54,453 nt of DNA. Source: Pseudoxanthomonas sp. Root630. Its GTDB lineage: Bacteria; Pseudomonadota; Gammaproteobacteria; Xanthomonadales; Xanthomonadaceae. Positions 7,990 through 14,413 of the stretch are shown piece after piece. The DNA lies in contig NZ_LMGY01000007.1 in NCBI RefSeq assembly GCF_001427585.1, forward strand, positions 33,589 through 88,041, written 5' to 3'. A program made the position numbers and the translations under genes. Within the stretch, counting starts at the first letter, position 1. The number at the start of each line of letters is the position of its first letter. Below the pieces are notes generated by a model. The model saw only the letters and a list, made by a program, of their open reading frames with translations. It was not told the DNA's origin and searched no databases.

Positions 7990-9269
7990 GCCGGCAGCGC
8001 CTCGGCGTGCCGTTGCGTCGTCGCAGCGGGAGGCTGCGCGTCGAACGCGTCCACCAAGGCGCGCGCGCTGCGGATGCCGTCTTCGTGGAAACCCCATCCC
8101 CAATACGCACCCGCGAACCAGGTGCGGCGTTGCCCCTGGATCTCGGCCTTGCGCGATTGCGCCGCGACCATCGCCTGGTCGTAGACGGGGTGCCGGTAGT
8201 GCATGCGGCGCAGGATGTGGGCCGGATCGATGGCCGTGCTGCGGTTGAGCGTGACCACGAACGGCGCGGGCGATGGCACGTCCTGCAGCAGGTTCATGCA
8301 GTAGCTGACGGTGCAGGGCGCCATCGGGTCCCGCGGCACGTGCGCGTTCCAGGCGGCCCACGCCTTGCGGTTGCGCGGCAGCAGGCGCGCGTCCGTGTGC
8401 AGGACGGTGTCGTTGGACTGGTAGCGGATGGCGCCCAGCACCTCGCGTTCGCGCGCATCGGCATCGTGCAGCAGCGCGAGCATGTCGTCGCTGTGGCCGG
8501 CCATCACGACGTGGTCGAAGCGCTCGCGGCCCTGGCGCGTATCGACGTCCACGCCCTGTGCATCGCGCCGGACCGCGAGCACCGGGCACGCCACGCGCTC
8601 CTCCACGCGCCAGCGTGCCCGCAACGCGTGCACATAGCTGGCCGAGCCACCCGTCACCACGCGCCAGGACGAACGCTCACCCAGCGTCAGCATGTGGTGG
8701 TTGGCCATGAACTGCACCAGGTACCGCGCCGGGAACGCGAGGATGCCCTGCGGCGGCGAGGACCACAGCGCAGAGGCCATCGGCACCAGGTGCTCGTCGC
8801 GGAACGCGGCGCCATAACCGCCCTGCTGCAGGTACTCGCCCAGGGTGGGCCCCGCGTCGTCGCCTTCCAGCAAGGCAGGCGCTTCGCGATAGAAGCGCGC
8901 GAGATCGCGCAGCATGCCCCAGAACCGCGGCGACACCAGGTTGCGGCGCTGGCAGAACAGCGTGGCCAGCGAGGTGGCGTTGTACTCCACGCCGCTGCGT
9001 TCGCTGTGCACCGAGAAACTCATCGTGGTCGGCTGCGAGGCCACGCCGAGTTCGTCGAACAGGCCGCACAGCAGCGGATAGTGCTGAGGGTTGAAGACAA
9101 TGAAGCCGCTGTCGATGCGGTACGTGCGCCCGGCCTGTTCGACGGTGTGCGTGTGGGTGTGGCCGCCCAGGTAGTCGTTGGCTTCGAACAGCACGACGTC
9201 GTGCCGTTGCGACAGCCACCAGGCCGAGGCCAGGCCGGCGATGCCGGAGCCGATGACGGCGATGCGCAT
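7986..9269 (-). CDS. FAD-dependent amine-oxidase-like oxidoreductase
   Basis: The 427-residue protein begins with a Rossmann dinucleotide fold, IAVIGSGIAGL (residues 3-13), followed by FEANDYLGGH typical of flavin amine oxidases and phytoene-desaturase-like enzymes. The C-terminal FAD-contacting segment is TWFAGAYWGWGFHEDG. Homologues paired with DUF1365 and Cfa proteins act on methylated or cyclopropanated acyl chains in several bacteria, so desaturation or reduction of a phospholipid-bound fatty acid is the likely role. The start lies 2 nt downstream of the desaturase stop and the end overlaps DUF1365 by ATGA. Confidence 0.87.
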   Translation of the reverse strand: MRIAVIGSGIAGLASAWWLSQRHDVVLFEANDYLGGHTHTHTVEQAGRTYRIDSGFIVFNPQHYPLLCGLFDELGVASQPTTMSFSVHSERSGVEYNATSLATLFCQRRNLVSPRFWGMLRDLARFYREAPALLEGDDAGPTLGEYLQQGGYGAAFRDEHLVPMASALWSSPPQGILAFPARYLVQFMANHHMLTLGERSSWRVVTGGSASYVHALRARWRVEERVACPVLAVRRDAQGVDVDTRQGRERFDHVVMAGHSDDMLALLHDADAREREVLGAIRYQSNDTVLHTDARLLPRNRKAWAAWNAHVPRDPMAPCTVSYCMNLLQDVPSPAPFVVTLNRSTAIDPAHILRRMHYRHPVYDQAMVAAQSRKAEIQGQRRTWFAGAYWGWGFHEDGIRSARALVDAFDAQPPAATTQRHAEALPA

Positions 9270-9271
9270 GC

Positions 9272-10222
9272 TCAGCGCCTCGCCTTGGCCAGCACCCACG
9301 CGGGCACCGGTTTCAGATCGCGCACCAGCCCCAGCAGCGCCAGCGTGCGCAGTCCGTACCAGGTCAGGTCGATTTCCCACCAGCGGAAGCCCTGGCGCGC
9401 GGTGCCCGGGAAGAAATGATGGTTGTTGTGCCAGCCCTCGCCGAAGGTCAGCAGCGCCAGCCAGAGATTGTTGCGGCTGTCGTCGCGGGTATCGAAACGG
9501 CGGCGGCCGAAGCGGTGCGCCAGCGAGTTGATCGTGACGGTGGCGTGGAACAGCATCACGGTGGAGATGAAGAACCCCCACACCAGCAACTGCGGGCCGC
9601 TGGTGCCGAGGCCCGGCGCCAGCCGCTCCAGCAGCGCGCCGATGCCGAACAGGGCGGCCGCCAGCAGCACGGGCACGACGGTGTCGTAGCGGTCCAGCCA
9701 GCGCAGTTCCGGATAGCCGGCCAGGTCCGGGATGCGTGCCCAGTCGGTGCGGAAGCCGCCCCGGGTCAGGAACCAGCCCGCATGGCTCCACCAGAAGCCG
9801 TGCTGGCTGGGCGAGTGCGGATCGGCGGCGGTATCGGCGTGCCGGTGGTGATTGCGATGGTGCGCGGCCCACCACAGCGGACCCCGCTGCACGCTGGAGG
9901 CGCCGATCAGCGCGAACACGAACTGCACCGCGCGCGAGGTGCGGAATGTGCGGTGGGAGAAGTAGCGGTGATAGAACCCGGTGATCGCGAACATGCGCAC
10001 GGCATACAGCACCACCGCCACGATCACGGCGGTGGACGATACGCCGACCCACAGCACGGCCACGCAGGCCAGGTGCATGCCGATGAAGGGGATCGCGCGC
10101 AGCCAGTCGATGCGCCCGGCCTGCGCGGCGTCTTCGACCGCGCGTGCCTCGGTGTCGAACCAGCGCGACAGCGTGGACAGGCGCGTTGCCGTCGCGCGGG
10201 TGGGGGAAGCACTGGCCGACAT
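9272..10222 (-). CDS. Membrane acyl-CoA/acyl-lipid desaturase
   Basis: This 316-residue membrane desaturase has the three di-iron histidine boxes: HRYFSH (85-90), HRNHH (122-126) and HNNHH (265-269), between about four membrane segments. Members insert a cis double bond (delta-9 type) into acyl chains using O2. It is the first gene of the lipid operon, preceded by GGAGAG 6 nt before the ATG and by a TGCATCC-N18-TAAGC promoter. It could supply the double bond that the downstream Cfa-like enzymes methylate. That ordering is inferred from operon position. Confidence 0.9.
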   Translation of the reverse strand: MSASASPTRATATRLSTLSRWFDTEARAVEDAAQAGRIDWLRAIPFIGMHLACVAVLWVGVSSTAVIVAVVLYAVRMFAITGFYHRYFSHRTFRTSRAVQFVFALIGASSVQRGPLWWAAHHRNHHRHADTAADPHSPSQHGFWWSHAGWFLTRGGFRTDWARIPDLAGYPELRWLDRYDTVVPVLLAAALFGIGALLERLAPGLGTSGPQLLVWGFFISTVMLFHATVTINSLAHRFGRRRFDTRDDSRNNLWLALLTFGEGWHNNHHFFPGTARQGFRWWEIDLTWYGLRTLALLGLVRDLKPVPAWVLAKARR

Positions 10223-10248
10223 GACGGTCTCTCCGCTGCGTTGAGGGG

Positions 10249-10278
10249 GCTTACGCAGGGCGACGGCGATCGGATGCA
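10249..10278 (-). promoter_or_regulatory. Predicted ECF (ChrR-type) promoter of the lipid operon
   Basis: On the minus strand TGCATCC (10278-10272) is followed after exactly 18 nt by TAAGC (10253-10249). Initiation would fall about 20 nt before the desaturase ATG at 10222. The pattern equals that of the two other promoters at 11095-11164 and resembles the TGATCC-N18-TAAG-type site recalled for Rhodobacter RpoE. It lies between the secreted-protein stop and the desaturase. Confidence 0.75.
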
Positions 10279-10288
10279 GGCGATGCGC

Positions 10289-11068
10289 TCATCGTCCGCA
10301 GGTACGCACCAGCGGCGTCGCACGGGCCTGGCGCAGGGCGTCGGCGCCGGCCGGCGTGGGCGGATCGGGGAACACGATGCGTACATCCTGGTGTTTGCCC
10401 GCCGCGTCGCGAATGGTCGCGATGCCGGCGAATTCGAGCAGCCGCTGGTCCGCGTCGGCATAGGTCAGTTGCATGGTCGGCGCGATGAAGCCGTACCAGC
10501 GGTCCAGGCGCATCGTCAGGCGTTGCGCGGGAATGCCTTGCCAGCGCACGGCGGCGCCCGGGCGCAGGCTCACCGGGACATAGGCCATGCGGCTGGGCAG
10601 CAGGAAGGGTTGGTCCACCTCGCGGCCCGCGCGCAACGCGTCCCAGTGCAGGCGGACGCTCGCATCGAAGCCTGCATCGATGACGCCCCCGGCTGGCAGC
10701 GCGATGGCGCGCTCCCGCGTCGTCGCATCGGCCGAGGTGCGTACGTAGACGCTGCGACCGCGGGGACCGCTGCGCACGCCTTCGCGGTAGCCATCGCGGG
10801 CGTCCTCGAAATCGAAGTCCGGCGCCTGTGCCGACGCGCGCTCCACGACGGTCTTGCGCGCGAAGGCGCGGCCGTCGGGGCAGCGGTAGAGCACCAGCCG
10901 GTGGGCGAGTCCGTCCTGCCGGTAGCGCCAGTGCGATTCGCGGTACAGCAGCGTATCGCCCTTCCGCGCATAGGCCCGGGCTTCCTGGCGCAGGATGTCC
11001 GCATTGGCGCCGGCAGGGACCGCCAGGCAGGCGAGGGCGAGGCCCAACAGGGTGTGGCGTGCGGGCAT
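10289..11068 (-). CDS. Secreted protein of unknown function in the ECF/ChrR locus
   Basis: This encodes 259 residues with a Sec signal peptide ending near AGANA (about residue 23). The mature protein looks beta-rich, with many alternating basic and hydrophobic residues, and has only two cysteines visible. I do not recognise the family. The start at 11068 has AAAGGAG 5 nt upstream; an ATG at 11089 is unsupported. The gene has its own TGCATCC-N18-TAAAGC promoter, divergent from the sigma factor, and is followed by the lipid operon on the same strand. It is thus a probable periplasmic member of the stress regulon, perhaps lipid-binding, which is speculative. Confidence 0.7.
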   Translation of the reverse strand: MPARHTLLGLALACLAVPAGANADILRQEARAYARKGDTLLYRESHWRYRQDGLAHRLVLYRCPDGRAFARKTVVERASAQAPDFDFEDARDGYREGVRSGPRGRSVYVRTSADATTRERAIALPAGGVIDAGFDASVRLHWDALRAGREVDQPFLLPSRMAYVPVSLRPGAAVRWQGIPAQRLTMRLDRWYGFIAPTMQLTYADADQRLLEFAGIATIRDAAGKHQDVRIVFPDPPTPAGADALRQARATPLVRTCGR

Positions 11069-11094
11069 GGCGGCTCCTTTCCGGGTCACGGCGG

Positions 11095-11125
11095 GCTTTA
11101 CGTGCGCGCCGGCGGAGTGGATGCA
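11095..11125 (-). promoter_or_regulatory. Predicted ECF promoter of the secreted-protein gene
   Basis: Minus-strand TGCATCC (11125-11119), 18-nt spacer, TAAAGC (11100-11095). The predicted start is about 20 nt before the ATG at 11068. Its -35 element is one arm of a perfect 8-bp inverted repeat (11118-11141 region) whose other arm is the -35 element of the divergent sigma-factor promoter. Confidence 0.75.
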
Positions 11126-11133
11126 GGTGACGC

Positions 11134-11164
11134 TGCATCCAAGTCGCCTCCTCTCGCGTAGACG
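11134..11164 (+). promoter_or_regulatory. Predicted autoregulated ECF promoter of the sigma-chrR operon
   Basis: Plus-strand TGCATCC (11134-11140), 18-nt spacer, TAGACG (11159-11164), about 38 nt before the proposed sigma ATG. It mirrors the divergent promoter at 11095-11125, which is what autoregulation of an ECF/anti-sigma pair predicts. Confidence 0.7.
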
Positions 11165-11201
11165 CCGCCATCACGTGCCGCAACGGGACCCCTGGCTTAC
11201 C

Positions 11202-11828
11202 ATGCCGTCCGACTTCACAAGGAGACCGTCGTCCCCCGGGACGACCTGGCCGGTGTCCACGCCTACGCCTTCACCGCGGGATGCCCACGACTGGGCCGGC
11301 GACATGGTCGCGGTCGCGCGGCTGCGCGACCGCGCCAGCTTCCTGCGGCTGTACGACCACTTCATGCCGCGGCTCTGCCTGTACCTGCGCGGCCTGGGCA
11401 ACGCGGAGACGGTCGCCGAGGATCTCGCGCAGGAAGCCCTGCTGCGGTTGTGGCAACGCGCCGCGATGTACGACCCGCACCAGGGCGCGGTGTCGACCTG
11501 GCTGTTCCGCATCGGCCGCAACCTGCACATCGACCGCGTGCGGCGCGAGCCCGGCTGGGTGCAGGTGCTGGAGGAAGGGGACGCGGTGAGCGACGAGGAT
11601 CTCGCGCGGCCGTTCTCCACCGCCGAGGACTATGCCGAGCACGTGGACCTGCGGCGTCGCATCGACGAACTGCCGGCCATCCAGGCGCGCCTGATGCGCA
11701 TGTCGTATTTCGAAGCCAAGAGCCACCAGGAAATTTCCGATGAACTCGACATGCCGCTGGGCACGGTGAAGTCGCACCTGCGGCGCGCGTTCCTGCGCCT
11801 GCAGGGCCAGGTAAGGGGGCAGCCGTGA
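11202..11828 (+). CDS. rpoE: ECF RNA polymerase sigma factor (RpoE/ChrR partner type)
   Basis: The 208-residue protein is a two-domain ECF sigma factor. Region 2 is seen around DLAQEALLRLWQRA and region 4 around SHQEISDELDMPLGTVKSH. Its stop overlaps the GTG of chrR (GTGA), the usual arrangement for a sigma/anti-sigma pair. The start is uncertain: the ATG at 11202 has no good ribosome site, and an internal ATG at 11304 would remove about 34 poorly conserved residues. It presumably recognises TGCATCC-N18-TA sites upstream of itself, the secreted-protein gene and the lipid operon. The trigger is likely singlet oxygen or organic peroxides, by family analogy. Confidence 0.88.
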   Translation: MPSDFTRRPSSPGTTWPVSTPTPSPRDAHDWAGDMVAVARLRDRASFLRLYDHFMPRLCLYLRGLGNAETVAEDLAQEALLRLWQRAAMYDPHQGAVSTWLFRIGRNLHIDRVRREPGWVQVLEEGDAVSDEDLARPFSTAEDYAEHVDLRRRIDELPAIQARLMRMSYFEAKSHQEISDELDMPLGTVKSHLRRAFLRLQGQVRGQP

Positions 11829-12496
11829 ATCCGCACCATCATCTCGATCCGTCCACCGTGGTCAGCTACGCGGCCGGCGCATTGGCCGTGGAAGTGGCGG
11901 TCGTCGCCGCCACCCACCTGGAAACCTGCGCGCATTGCCGCGCGCGCCTGCAGGAGGCCGAGCGCATCGGCGGGCAACTGGTCGAGTACCAGCAGCCGGC
12001 GCTGCCTGCGACGGCGCGCCTGGCCGGCTTGCGCGCCGCCATGCTCGAGCACCTGGACGCACCGCTGCCGCCGCCCGTCGCGCCGATGCCCAAGGCCGCG
12101 CCCTACGAAGACGATGACCGCCTGCCTGCGCCGTTGCATCCGTACTTCGGGGCGTCCTACCGCGCCCTGAAGTGGCGCTGGATGGCGCCCGGCGTGCATT
12201 GCATCCGCGCCCGCGGGACGACGAGCGGTACCTTGCTGATGCTCAAGATCGGTCCCGGCCGCAGCATGCCGGTGCACAGCCACGGCGGCACCGAGCTGAC
12301 CCAGATCCTGCGCGGCGCGTACCACGATGCGTTGGGCCACTTCGCGCCCGGCGATGCGGCCGACCTGGACAGCGATGTCGAACACCAGCCGGTCACCGTG
12401 CCCGGCACGGCCTGCATCTGCGTATCCGCGCTTGATGCCCCGCTGCGTTTCCCCGGCTGGCTGGCGCGCCGGCTGCAGCCGTTGTTCAAGCTGTAG
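11825..12496 (+). CDS. chrR: ChrR family anti-sigma factor (zinc ASD plus cupin)
   Basis: The 223-residue protein starts at a GTG overlapping the sigma stop. Its N-terminal zinc-binding anti-sigma domain has H6, H31, C35 and C38, the same numbers as the Rhodobacter sphaeroides ChrR ligands. The C-terminal cupin domain has H151, H153, E157 and H187, equal to the Rhodobacter H141/H143/E147/H177 set shifted by ten. C197 and C199 match its C187/C189 pair. ChrR holds the sigma factor inactive until singlet oxygen or organic hydroperoxide triggers its release or degradation. All known ligands are conserved, so it should be functional. Confidence 0.93.
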   Translation: MNPHHHLDPSTVVSYAAGALAVEVAVVAATHLETCAHCRARLQEAERIGGQLVEYQQPALPATARLAGLRAAMLEHLDAPLPPPVAPMPKAAPYEDDDRLPAPLHPYFGASYRALKWRWMAPGVHCIRARGTTSGTLLMLKIGPGRSMPVHSHGGTELTQILRGAYHDALGHFAPGDAADLDSDVEHQPVTVPGTACICVSALDAPLRFPGWLARRLQPLFKL

Positions 12497-12536
12497 CGGC
12501 GCTGTCCGGGCGCATCCGGTTTCACGGGGCGCCCAC

Positions 12537-12568
12537 ACGACCCGGCGATATGGTGGGTCGTCGCCGGG
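12537..12568 (+). other. Two mutually exclusive hairpins between chrR and the kinase gene
   Basis: ACGACCC (12537-12543) can pair with GGGTCGT (12555-12561), while CCCGGCGA (12541-12548) can pair with TCGCCGGG (12561-12568). The two stems share bases and cannot form together. No U-tract follows. It may be an attenuator-like or mRNA-stability element within the 97-nt gap. Confidence 0.4.
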
Positions 12569-12593
12569 CGGGCCCGGCATCGGGAACCTGGAC

Positions 12594-13982
12594 GTGGACG
12601 ATTCCGTGGCGGCGCACGGCCCCCGATCCACCGCCGAGCATCGGGTCAGGCTGTACGAAACGATCCTGCGGGCCACGCCGGATCTGGTCTACATCTTCGA
12701 CCTGCAGCATCGTTTCACCTACGCCAATCCCGCCCTGCTGGCGATGTGGGGCCGCACCTGGGACGAGGCCATCGGCAAGACCTGCCTCGAGCTGGGTTAC
12801 GAGCCCTGGCACGCCGAGATGCACGACCGCGAGATCGACCAGGTGGTGGCCACGCGCGAACCGGTGCGCGGCGACGTGCCGTTCAACGGCACGCAGGGGC
12901 GGCGCATCTACGACTACCTCATGGTGCCGGTGATCGGACCGGACGGCGAGGTCGAGGCCGTCGCCGGCACCACCCGCGATGTCACCGACCGCAAGGAGCT
13001 CGAAGAAGCGCAACGCAAGAGCGAGGAGCGCCTGAGCGCGATGGTCAACGCCACGTCCGACCTGATCTACCGCTGCAGCCCGGACTGGACGCAGGTGCAG
13101 ATCGTCGGCGGCAGCGCGCTGGTGGGCAATCCCGGCATCCTGCCGCCGGACTGGCTCACCACGTACCTGCATCCCGAAGACCGGCCCCTGGTGGAACGCG
13201 CCATCGCCGAAGCGCAGGCCTCGCAGGACACCTTCCACGCCGAGCACCGCGTGGCGCGCGAGGATGGCGCGTGGGCCTGGGTGTCTTCGCGTGCCGTGCC
13301 CATCCGCCACGTGGACGGCAGGGTGACCGAGTGGTTCGGTGCGGCCACCGACATCAGTGAACGCCGCCGGCACGACGAGCACCAGCGCCTGCTGGTGAAC
13401 GAGCTCAACCACCGGGTCAAGAACACGCTGGCCATCGTGCAGTCGATGGCGCTGCAGACCTTGCGCGATTGCGACGATGCCGCGCTCGCGGCGGACCGGT
13501 TCGAGGTGCGCCTGCATGCGCTGTCGCATGCGCACGACATGCTGACGCGCAAGCGCTGGGAGGGCGCATCGCTGGACGACATCGTGCGCGCCGCGATCGC
13601 CCCGTGCGTGCAGCAGGATACGGACCGGTTCGAGATCCAGGGCCCTGCCGTGGACCTGGATCCGCAGCGCGCCCTGGCGCTGACGATGGCGCTGCACGAG
13701 CTGTGCACGAACGCGATGAAGTACGGCGCACTCTCCGCCCAGGACGGTCGCGTGGTCATCCGCTGGACCTGCGACGGCGTGGGGACGGCGCGCCACCTTG
13801 CGCTGCGCTGGGAAGAACGGGGTGGGCCGCCGGTGACGCCGCCCACGCGGCGCGGCTTCGGCTCGCGACTGATCGAGCGCGGCCTGCGGCACGATCTCGG
13901 CGGAGAGGTCGGCCTCGACTTCGCGCCCATGGGCGTCGTATGCCGCATCCACGTGCCGCTGGCGCGCGAGATCGCGCCATGA
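12594..13982 (+). CDS. PAS-PAS HWE-type sensor histidine kinase
   Basis: The 462-residue soluble protein has two PAS/PAC domains (about 15-140 and 140-260; TTRDVTDRKELEE and AATDISERRRHDE close them). An HWE/HisKA_2 kinase module follows, with the phospho-acceptor His about residue 273 in ELNHRVKN, an N-box HELCTNAMKYG and the RWEE signature that names the HWE family. No membrane segment and no LOV cysteine motif are seen. The start is tentative: an in-frame GTG at 12594 with GGGAAC upstream; GTG at 12606 is the alternative. It overlaps the response-regulator gene by ATGA. HWE kinases often control general stress responses, which suits the neighbouring sigma/ChrR genes. Confidence 0.85.
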   Translation: MDDSVAAHGPRSTAEHRVRLYETILRATPDLVYIFDLQHRFTYANPALLAMWGRTWDEAIGKTCLELGYEPWHAEMHDREIDQVVATREPVRGDVPFNGTQGRRIYDYLMVPVIGPDGEVEAVAGTTRDVTDRKELEEAQRKSEERLSAMVNATSDLIYRCSPDWTQVQIVGGSALVGNPGILPPDWLTTYLHPEDRPLVERAIAEAQASQDTFHAEHRVAREDGAWAWVSSRAVPIRHVDGRVTEWFGAATDISERRRHDEHQRLLVNELNHRVKNTLAIVQSMALQTLRDCDDAALAADRFEVRLHALSHAHDMLTRKRWEGASLDDIVRAAIAPCVQQDTDRFEIQGPAVDLDPQRALALTMALHELCTNAMKYGALSAQDGRVVIRWTCDGVGTARHLALRWEERGGPPVTPPTRRGFGSRLIERGLRHDLGGEVGLDFAPMGVVCRIHVPLAREIAP

Positions 13983-14350
13983 GTCCGGGTGCGTCGCCGC
14001 CCGGCGTCTTCGTCGTCGAAGACGAATCGCTGCTGCTGATGCTGCTCGAAGACCTGCTGCCGGAGATGGGCTACACGGTGCTGGCGAGTGCGGGTTCCGT
14101 GGCGGATGCGCTGGCGAACCTGTCCGCCATCGCACCCGACGTGGCCGTGGTGGACGTGAACCTGGCCGGCACCCCGTCGTTCCCCGTGGCGGAAGCGCTG
14201 CGCGCGCGCGGCATCCCGTTCCTGTTCACCACCGGCTACGGCCAGGAGGGCCTGCCCGCGCACTACGCCGACGTGCCCGTGCTCGCCAAGCCTTTCCGTC
14301 GGCATGATCTGGAGGTGGCGCTGGCACGCCTGCATCCGGTGGCGAAGTGA
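13979..14350 (+). CDS. Single-domain response regulator
   Basis: This encodes 123 residues consisting only of a receiver domain: acidic pair E14-D15, phospho-acceptor D59 in AVVDVNLAG, the TTGYG switch threonines and K104 in LAKPF. The FATGY-like TTGYG and LAKPF signatures are typical of stand-alone receivers paired with HWE kinases. With no output domain, it probably acts by protein-protein contact or as a phosphate sink. The ATG overlaps the kinase stop, so the two should be made together. Confidence 0.9.
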   Translation: MSPGASPPGVFVVEDESLLLMLLEDLLPEMGYTVLASAGSVADALANLSAIAPDVAVVDVNLAGTPSFPVAEALRARGIPFLFTTGYGQEGLPAHYADVPVLAKPFRRHDLEVALARLHPVAK

Positions 14351-14379
14351 CGGATGCGGTGCGCCGCCGACGCGTGAAG

Positions 14380-14406
14380 CGCCGGTGCCCGCGACGGGCA
14401 CCGGCG
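14380..14406. terminator. Hairpin between convergent genes
   Basis: A perfect 12-bp stem, CGCCGGTGCCCG with its complement, and a 3-nt loop. It lies between the response-regulator stop (14350) and the TonB-receptor stop (14414). There is no T-tract, but its position fits a bidirectional terminator or 3'-end stabiliser. Confidence 0.6.
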
Positions 14407-14413
14407 ATGGCGA

